Positions 58,532 to 64,000 of a DNA stretch of 64,000 bases are shown here, one piece after another. Made by a program: the position numbers and the translations under genes. Position 1 is the first letter of the stretch; each line of letters opens with the position of its first letter. This DNA is from Intestinibacillus sp. Marseille-P6563 (GTDB lineage: Bacteria; Bacillota; Clostridia; Oscillospirales; Butyricicoccaceae). Location: contig NZ_UWOD01000002.1 of NCBI RefSeq assembly GCF_900604335.1, forward strand, positions 124,001 to 188,000, given 5' to 3'. The notes under the pieces are model-generated. The model had not been told where the DNA came from and made no database searches. It saw only the letters and a list, made by a program, of their open reading frames with translations.

Positions 58532-59662
58532 TTAAGCCCGAAAAATTTCATACACCAAAACATTGACGGCCAGGAAAATCAGATTGGCAATGGTAAAGTA
58601 GACCAAGTATCGTCCTGCCTTTTCCGGCGTTTCCCGCACCACACATTTATACGAAATCAGGCTGGCCATGGAAGCGATCAAGGTCCCAAGGCCGCCCAAG
58701 TTGCTGGCAATAAGCAAAATATCCCAATGGGTGGTGAACCCGGACAGCAGCAAAACCGCCGGCACATTGCTGATGATCTGGCTGGCGCCCAAAATCGTAA
58801 AGAAGTCATTCTGCTCCAAAAAGGCAGCCACCGTTTGGTGGAACACCGCAATACGCCCCATATTCCCGACAAAAATAAAAAATCCAATGAAGGTCAGCAG
58901 CAGCGTATAATCGACATGCCAAAGGGTCCCCCGGTCAGCCACCAGCAAAAATGCAATCACGATCAGGACCAGAATCCACACGGGAAGCACTTCTGCAATC
59001 GACCCTAAGCAGATGGTAAACAACAGGCCATAGGCTGCCGCCAGTCGTTTGGAGCGAAAAGCCGCCGGCCGGCAATCGAGCATCTGCTGCAAGGTTTCAT
59101 TGCGGCGGCAGAACAAAAAGATGCAGATCAGGGCAAACGATAAAGCGGCGTATGGCAGCATGATCCCGATGAAGTTCAGCAGGCTGATGCCCGACTTGGA
59201 AAACAAATAGAGATTTTGCGGATTCCCGATGGGTGTGAGCATGCTCCCTAAGTTGGCGGCAATGGTTTGCAGCACCACAATAGGGATCATCTCCCGGGAA
59301 GGCTGGGCCATTTTGAGCACTTCAATGGAAAACGGCACAAAGGTGATGAGCGCCACATCGTTGGTAATCACCATACTGGAAAAGAAGCAGAGTAAAATAA
59401 GCACGGCTTCCAGCTGTCGTTTGCTCTTGACTCGTTGCAGCATGGCTTCGCCCAAGGTGCGGAAAAACCCCAGCCGTTCCAGTCCCACCATGACCGCCAT
59501 CAACGCAAACAGCAGCCCAATGGTATGCCAATCCACATAGGCGATAGATTCGCGGTCGGGTTTGACCCAAAACATCGAAATCCCGGCCAGCACCCAGGAA
59601 ATCACCAGAAGCGCTTCCTGTTTGAGCCATGGAATGGCTTTCTGTCTGATAAATTCGTTCAT
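58532..59662 (-). CDS. ArsB/NhaD-like (SLC13/IT superfamily) permease
   Basis: The 376-residue protein has ten or more membrane helices with the paired, inverted motifs MVITNDVALITFVPFSIEVL and IISNVPAVLLLSGF, and ANLGSMLTPIGNPQNLYLF. These Asn-Pro hairpin elements are typical of ArsB, NhaD and citrate transporters of the ion transporter superfamily. The substrate (anion or Na+/H+) cannot be decided. ATG 59662 has only a weak AAAGAAAGA site; the frame is open further upstream with no better start. Confidence 0.8.
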   Translation of the reverse strand: MNEFIRQKAIPWLKQEALLVISWVLAGISMFWVKPDRESIAYVDWHTIGLLFALMAVMVGLERLGFFRTLGEAMLQRVKSKRQLEAVLILLCFFSSMVITNDVALITFVPFSIEVLKMAQPSREMIPIVVLQTIAANLGSMLTPIGNPQNLYLFSKSGISLLNFIGIMLPYAALSFALICIFLFCRRNETLQQMLDCRPAAFRSKRLAAAYGLLFTICLGSIAEVLPVWILVLIVIAFLLVADRGTLWHVDYTLLLTFIGFFIFVGNMGRIAVFHQTVAAFLEQNDFFTILGASQIISNVPAVLLLSGFTTHWDILLIASNLGGLGTLIASMASLISYKCVVRETPEKAGRYLVYFTIANLIFLAVNVLVYEIFRA

Positions 59663-59686
59663 TCTTTCTTTGTCGACTCCCCTATT

Positions 59687-59729
59687 CCCGGAAAAAGACG
59701 GGGTGGGAAAAGCCCGCCCCGCCTTTTTC
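59687..59729 (-). terminator. Intrinsic terminator of the uridine phosphorylase gene
   Basis: On the minus strand a GC-rich stem (GCGGGGCGGG with CCCACCCCGT) is followed by TTTTTCC. Confidence 0.8.
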
Positions 59730-60485
59730 TTATACATCGCGTGCAATCAACAGCCGCAGCGCTTCCACTGCCGCCCGGACGCCCCGCTCGGTCGCGTCCG
59801 GCGGAATGGTATCCGCTGCATCGTTGTCTGCATTCCAAAGCACATTGAGTACCGCGCCGCAGCGCACGCCCAGCACCGCTGAAACGATCAGCAATGCGGC
59901 AGTCTCCATTTCGCTTGTCAGCGCGCCGCCGGCTTTCCAAGCCTTCCATTTGCTGAGCAGTTCCTCGGCAATGGCCTGCTGATGGGGCCGCAGTTCACCA
60001 TAAAAGCTGTCTTTCGATTGGATGACGCCGGTATGGTATGGATACCCCAGCTGCTCGGCTGCGTCGCGCAGCGCAAGGACAATATCAAAATTGGCGACTG
60101 CCGGAAATTCGATGGGCAAGTATTCCCGGCTGGTGCCCTCCTGGCGGATGGCCGCCGTGGCGATGCAGATGTCCCCGGCTTTGACATCGTCCTGCATGCC
60201 GCCCGAGGTGCCGACCCGGATGAAAGTATCAGCGCCACACTCGACCAGTTCTTCCAGGGCAATGGCGGCCGAAGGCCCGCCGATGCCCGTGGAGCATACG
60301 CCGACCTGTACCCCGTCCAAGGTGCCGGTATAGAGGGTATATTCCCGGTTGGAGGCTAGCTTTTGCGGATTGTCAAAATAACGAGCGATCTTCTCACAAC
60401 GGGCCGGGTCGCCCGGCAGAATGACATACCGGCCGATCTGCCCCTTGGTGATCTGGATGTGCATCTGTTTTCCATCGATCAACAT
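59730..60485 (-). CDS. udp: Uridine phosphorylase (nucleoside phosphorylase family)
   Basis: The enzyme splits uridine to uracil and ribose-1-phosphate. The 251-residue protein has YVILPGDPARCEKIA, FIRVGTSGGMQDDVKAGD and SEMETAALLIVSAVLGVRCG, matching Udp rather than DeoD in length and C-terminus. A role as a purine phosphorylase cannot be fully excluded. It overlaps the DUF951 gene by 7 nt. Confidence 0.85.
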   Translation of the reverse strand: MLIDGKQMHIQITKGQIGRYVILPGDPARCEKIARYFDNPQKLASNREYTLYTGTLDGVQVGVCSTGIGGPSAAIALEELVECGADTFIRVGTSGGMQDDVKAGDICIATAAIRQEGTSREYLPIEFPAVANFDIVLALRDAAEQLGYPYHTGVIQSKDSFYGELRPHQQAIAEELLSKWKAWKAGGALTSEMETAALLIVSAVLGVRCGAVLNVLWNADNDAADTIPPDATERGVRAAVEALRLLIARDV

Positions 60486-60670
60486 GTCGATTCCTCCCTT
60501 TGTATGGCGCGAATGTTTTTTTCGGCCTTGCTACGCGGGATCATCACTTCATGTCCGCAGCCGCAGCACCGCAGCCGAAAGTCCATCCCGACCCGCAGCA
60601 CCAGCCATTCTTTGCTGCCGCAGGGGTGGGCTTTTTTCATGGTCAATTTATCTCCCAGGCGAATATCCAA
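60479..60670 (-). CDS. DUF951 zinc-ribbon-like protein
   Basis: The 63-residue protein has MKKAHPCGSKEWLVLRVG, RLRCCGCGHEVMIPRS, the DUF951 pattern with a Cys pair CCGC. Translation starts at a TTG (60670) with GGAGGG 8 nt upstream, which decides the start. It precedes udp with overlap. In other Firmicutes this small protein neighbours ychF or DNA-metabolism genes; function unknown. Confidence 0.85.
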   Translation of the reverse strand: MDIRLGDKLTMKKAHPCGSKEWLVLRVGMDFRLRCCGCGHEVMIPRSKAEKNIRAIQREESTC

Positions 60671-60868
60671 ACGATATGCCCTCCTTTTGTGGTTCTTTCA
60701 AACTGGCTTGCTTTTAGTATATCACATCTCAGCCCCGGCGGGGAGGTTTTTTCGGGTGTTTCCCGAATTGTGCGTTCAGTTTTGCCAAGCGGCCGCATAT
60801 AGTAATAGCATCGTGCAGAGAAAAGGAAAAAACGGCGGAACCGTTGCCGCCATGAAGGAGGCTTGTGC

Positions 60869-61795
60869 ATGAATTTACACGAATATGCGCCCGAAGGGAC
60901 GCGGCTTGGCCAGCCATCCAACGACAACCTGTTCACCTCGCCCGAAGGGATAAAAAATGCACAAGATACCGGCATCATCCTGGAAGGGATGGCGGTATCC
61001 TGTGACCGGGAACATAATCTGGTGGTCGAATGCGGGCCCCGGCGCGGCATCATTCCGCGCACCGAATGTGCGCTCGGCATTGCCGACGGCCAAACCCGGG
61101 AAATCGCGATCTTGTCCCGGGTGGGCAAACCGGTCTGCTTTGTCGTGACCGGGATGGACGGCGAAACCCTGCTGCTTTCCCGCCGCGCCGCCCAGCAGCG
61201 GGCGCTCTCCTATCTGCTCAGCCACTTGCAGCCCGGCGATATTATCCCGGCCTGTGTGACCCATTTGGAGCCGTTCGGCGCGTTCGTGGATATCGGCTGC
61301 GGAGTGATCTCATTCATCGGCATTGAAAATATTTCGGTTTCGCGCATTTTTCATCCGCGGGAGCGGTTTGCCTGCGGCCAGATGATCTATGCGGCCGTCC
61401 TCTATACCGACCCGGAAACCAAGCGGGTGCATCTGACCCATCGGGAGCTGCTCGGCACCTGGGCAGAAAATGCCGCCCAGTTCCACGCTGGAGAGACTGT
61501 GCAGGGCATTGTCCGCAGCATTGAATCCTATGGGGTGTTTATCGAACTGGCTCCCAATCTTTCCGGCTTATCCGAGCGGCGACCCGGCTTACAGGAGGGC
61601 GATGCGGTTTCGGTGTACATCAAATCCATCCTGCCCGAGCGCATGAAAATCAAACTCACGGTCATTGACCATCTGCGCCGCCCCACCGGTCCGCCGCCTG
61701 CGCCGCGGTATTATTTGACCGAGGGACGCATCGAGCAATGGGTCTATTCCCCGCCCTGCTGCATGTCCAAATACATCGCCACCAGCTTTTTGTGA
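60869..61795 (+). CDS. S1 RNA-binding domain protein
   Basis: The 308-residue protein has two S1/OB-fold repeats. The first (about 120-195) has GDIIPACVTHLEPFGAFVDIG and FIGIENIS; the second (about 205-260) has GIVRSIESYGVFIELAPNLSG. An N-terminal region with an S1-like strand set (ILEGMAVSCDREHNLVVECG) comes first and a Pro-rich C-terminus follows. It resembles the S1 half of IspH-RpsA-type genes and other S1 proteins in Oscillospirales. AAGGAGG lies 7 nt before the ATG at 60869. It is divergent from DUF951-udp. RNA target unknown. Confidence 0.82.
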   Translation: MNLHEYAPEGTRLGQPSNDNLFTSPEGIKNAQDTGIILEGMAVSCDREHNLVVECGPRRGIIPRTECALGIADGQTREIAILSRVGKPVCFVVTGMDGETLLLSRRAAQQRALSYLLSHLQPGDIIPACVTHLEPFGAFVDIGCGVISFIGIENISVSRIFHPRERFACGQMIYAAVLYTDPETKRVHLTHRELLGTWAENAAQFHAGETVQGIVRSIESYGVFIELAPNLSGLSERRPGLQEGDAVSVYIKSILPERMKIKLTVIDHLRRPTGPPPAPRYYLTEGRIEQWVYSPPCCMSKYIATSFL

Positions 61796-61819
61796 GTTGC
61801 CGGCCGCCGCGCCTCCCGC

Positions 61820-63070
61820 TTACCGGCCTTTGATCTTCTCCCAATAGGCGCGCGCGGCCTGTTCGTTTTTGTTTTCCCCATATTCATAATAGGTGTGGCC
61901 CATCAGGGCGTCGGGCAGATATTGCTGCTCGACCCAGTGACCCGGGAAATCATGCGGGAACTGATAGGTCAGGCCCCGCCCCAGTTTCTTGGCGCCTGTG
62001 TAATGGCAGTCTTTCAAATTCGCCGGGATATCGCCGCAGTTGCCATGCCGCACGTCGGCCATAGCCGCGTCAATGCCGCGAATGGCCGAATTGGACTTGG
62101 GCGCGGTCGCCATCAGGATGATCGCCTGCGCGAGCGGGATGCGCGCTTCGGGCATGCCAAGCTGGAATGCCGAATCGATGCACGCTTTCACAATGGAAGC
62201 CGCCTGCGGGTAGGCCAGACCGACATCCTCGCTGGCGATGACCAACATCCGCCGGGCGGCGGAGATCATATCCCCGGCTTCGAGCAGGCGTGCCAGGTAA
62301 TGCAGCGCCGCGTCCGGGTCGGAGCCGCGCACCGATTTTTGCAGGGCGGACAGGATGTCATAATGGCTGTCGCCATCGCGGTCGTAGCGCATGTTGGAAC
62401 GCTGCGAAACCTCCAGCGCGTCATCTAAGGCAATCGTGCCGTTCTCTGCTGCGCTGGCGGCCAACAACTCGACTGCGTTGAGCGCTTTACGCACATCGCC
62501 GCCGCACCCGGTCGAGATGGCGTCCACAACGCCCTCATCCAAGGTGACCGTCCGCCCCTCGAGGGCCAGCGAAAAGGCACGGCTGACCGCGCGGCGCATT
62601 TCCTCCGGCTCCACGGGTTTGAATTCAAACACCGTACACCGGCTGAGCACCGCGTTATAGACATAAAAATACGGGTTTTCGGTCGTGGACGCGATGAGCG
62701 TCATCCGGCCGTCTTCGATGAATTCCAGCAGGCTTTGCTGCTGCTTTTTGTTGAAATACTGAATCTCATCCAGGTAGACCAGCGCGCCGTTGGGCGCCAG
62801 AAAGGTATCCAGTTCGTCGATGATGCGGCGGATGTCGGCAATGGCGGCTGTGGTCGCGTTCAGGCGGTACAGCTTGCGCTCGGTCTGCTTGGCGATGATG
62901 GACGCCACGGTCGTCTTGCCCACGCCCGAAGGACCATAAAAAATCATATTCGGGATTTGTCCGCTTTCGACGATGCGGCGCAGCACACCGTTCGGGCGGA
63001 GCAGTTCGGTCTGTCCGACCACGTCATCCAGGGTTTGCGGACGGATTTTATCGGCTAAAGGCTGATACAT
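61820..63070 (-). CDS. rarA: Replication-associated recombination protein A (RarA/MgsA AAA+ ATPase)
   Basis: RarA acts at stalled replication forks. The 416-residue AAA+ protein has Walker A GPSGVGKTT (46-54), Walker B LVYLDEIQYFNKKQQ, sensor 1 ASTTENPYF and the C-terminal MgsA region with SEDVGLAYPQAASIV and PKSNSAIRGIDAAM. GGGAAAGGGG precedes the ATG. Confidence 0.95.
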   Translation of the reverse strand: MYQPLADKIRPQTLDDVVGQTELLRPNGVLRRIVESGQIPNMIFYGPSGVGKTTVASIIAKQTERKLYRLNATTAAIADIRRIIDELDTFLAPNGALVYLDEIQYFNKKQQQSLLEFIEDGRMTLIASTTENPYFYVYNAVLSRCTVFEFKPVEPEEMRRAVSRAFSLALEGRTVTLDEGVVDAISTGCGGDVRKALNAVELLAASAAENGTIALDDALEVSQRSNMRYDRDGDSHYDILSALQKSVRGSDPDAALHYLARLLEAGDMISAARRMLVIASEDVGLAYPQAASIVKACIDSAFQLGMPEARIPLAQAIILMATAPKSNSAIRGIDAAMADVRHGNCGDIPANLKDCHYTGAKKLGRGLTYQFPHDFPGHWVEQQYLPDALMGHTYYEYGENKNEQAARAYWEKIKGR

Positions 63071-63147
63071 GGGCCTTTGTCCCCTTTCCCCATCGTTTTT
63101 TCTTCATTATACCAGTTCCCCCCTGGCTTGACAACCGGGCAGGCCGC

Positions 63148-63176
63148 TTGACTGCGCCGCTTTATTGTGCTAAAAT
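63148..63176 (+). promoter_or_regulatory. Sigma-A promoter of hisC
   Basis: TTGACT (63148-63153) and TAAAAT (63171-63176) have a 17-bp spacer, 36 nt before the ATG. Confidence 0.8.
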
Positions 63177-63211
63177 AATAGGGAAATTTGGTAACTGAGG
63201 TGAACCGTGTG

Positions 63212-64000
63212 ATGAACAAGCCCTGGCAGGACAAGCTGCGCCAAATCGACCCGTATGTGCCCGGCGAGCAGTCCAAAGACCCGGATATTATAAAATTAAA
63301 CGCCAACGAAAACCCCTATGCCCCCTCTCCGCGGGTGCAGGAGGTGCTGCGCACGTTTTCGGCTGAGGGGCTGCGCAAGTACCCGGATGCCAACGCCAGC
63401 CATCTCAAGCAGGTGCTGGCCACCCACTATGGGCTTGCGCCCGACCAGGTCTTTCTGGGCAATGGCTCGGACGATGTGCTGGCCCTGTGTTTCCAGGCGT
63501 TTTTCTGCTCGGACAAGCCCATCTTTTTCCCGGATTTGACCTATTCGTTCTATCCGGTCTGGTGTTCGCTGTTCCGCACCCCCTATCAGACCATCCCGCT
63601 GGACGACCAGTACCGCATCCGCCCGGCGGACTATGCCCCGCAGAACGGCGGTGTCATCCTGCCCAATCCCAATGCCCCCACCGGCATCGGCGAAGGACTG
63701 GCGTTTATCGAGCAGCTTTTGACGGTCAATCCGGACTCCATCGTCATCATCGACGAGGCTTACATCGATTTTGGCGGACAAAGTGCTGTGCCGCTGCTGA
63801 AAAAATATGAAAACCTCGTGGTCGTGCAGACCATGAGCAAATCCCGCTCGCTGGCCGGTCTGCGCGTCGGGTTTGCGCTCGCCAATCCAGCCTTAATCGC
63901 CACGCTGGAAGCGGTCAAAAATTCGTACAATTCCTATACCATGGACAGCGTGACCCTGGAAGCCGCCGCCGCGTCGGTGGAAGATGATGCCTATTTCCGC
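63212..64000 (+). CDS. hisC: Histidinol-phosphate aminotransferase, N-terminal part (3' partial)
   Basis: The frame from the ATG at 63212 is open to the window edge (263 residues). It has KLNANENPYAPSPRV, FLGNGSDDVLAL, LPNPNAPTG, IIDEAYIDFG and the PLP-lysine motif TMSKSRSLAGLRVG (Lys210), all diagnostic of HisC, which transaminates imidazole-acetol phosphate in histidine synthesis. GAGGTG lies 9 nt upstream; the GTG at 63209 is an alternative start. About 90-100 residues are missing on the right. Confidence 0.93.
   Translation, partial: MNKPWQDKLRQIDPYVPGEQSKDPDIIKLNANENPYAPSPRVQEVLRTFSAEGLRKYPDANASHLKQVLATHYGLAPDQVFLGNGSDDVLALCFQAFFCSDKPIFFPDLTYSFYPVWCSLFRTPYQTIPLDDQYRIRPADYAPQNGGVILPNPNAPTGIGEGLAFIEQLLTVNPDSIVIIDEAYIDFGGQSAVPLLKKYENLVVVQTMSKSRSLAGLRVGFALANPALIATLEAVKNSYNSYTMDSVTLEAAAASVEDDAYFR

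Noticed and set aside
1-64000. tRNA, rRNA, CRISPR arrays, insertion sequences, prophage or integration sites
   Set aside because: No cloverleaf-like segments with GGTTCGA-type arms, regularly spaced repeats, transposase or integrase motifs were seen in the gaps or genes; a computational scan (tRNAscan, CRISPR finder) would be decisive.

Overview
The window reads as one continuous stretch of chromosome from a moderately GC-rich, spore-lineage member of the Clostridia, probably Oscillospirales and Butyricicoccaceae/Agathobaculum-like. The genus is an inference; the class is well supported. Supporting markers are the IspH-ribosomal protein S1 fusion, IreB, SepF, ZapA, DUF4321 beside Maf-MreC-MreD, sporulation genes (gerW/ytfJ, yunB, a spoIVFA/spoIVFB-like pair), rubrerythrin, AGGAGG-type ribosome binding sites and many short-leader sigma-A promoters. 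No tRNA, rRNA, insertion sequence, prophage or CRISPR array was seen. Genes are dense, mostly separated by intrinsic terminators.

Layout. 1-4453: end of an ABC-2 permease, an IolE-like sugar isomerase/dehydratase, malic enzyme, a lipoprotein with a duplicated domain, and a HIT protein. 4526-7183: an unusual small locus in which an FkbM-type methyltransferase is divergent from a Ser/aromatic-repeat protein and a DxD glycosyltransferase-like protein. 7309-12270: site-2 protease, scpA, scpB, DUF2953, gerW, dacF-type carboxypeptidase and rluB-type pseudouridine synthase. 12389-17777: RpiR regulator, HI0933 flavoprotein, cmk, plsC and the ispH-rpsA fusion. 17872-20736: a P2A-type ATPase behind a probable yybP-ykoY manganese riboswitch.

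20803-31939: yunB; a bacteriocin-immunity-like ABC exporter divergent from its own two-component system with helically phased operator repeats; then a complete three-component membrane glycosylation operon (YfhO, GtrA, GT2) divergent from a second two-component system. 31975-37032: rubrerythrin with a PerR-like box, DUF1540, a coiled-coil/Cys-domain protein, a stalk-domain protein behind an ECF-sigma-like promoter, an acetyltransferase, a LacI regulator and ireB.

37164-48768: a long minus-strand block for translation, cell shape and division: aspS, a small membrane protein, hisS, mgsA, an orphan minD, mrdA, mreD, mreC, maf, DUF4321, a U32 peptidase and zapA. 49054-55814: proline genes (proB, proA, CYTH, putP), DUF3006, lysA-type decarboxylase and sepF. 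55831-64000: ispF, ispD, spoIVFB-like and spoIVFA-like, an ArsB/NhaD-like permease, uridine phosphorylase, DUF951, an S1-domain protein, rarA and the start of hisC.

Most genes are core functions. The parts least explained by standard annotation are the FkbM/Ser-aromatic/glycosyltransferase locus, the two regulated envelope systems with their operators, the Mn-riboswitch-controlled ATPase, the ECF-type promoter, and the internal ribosome binding site inside ispH-rpsA.
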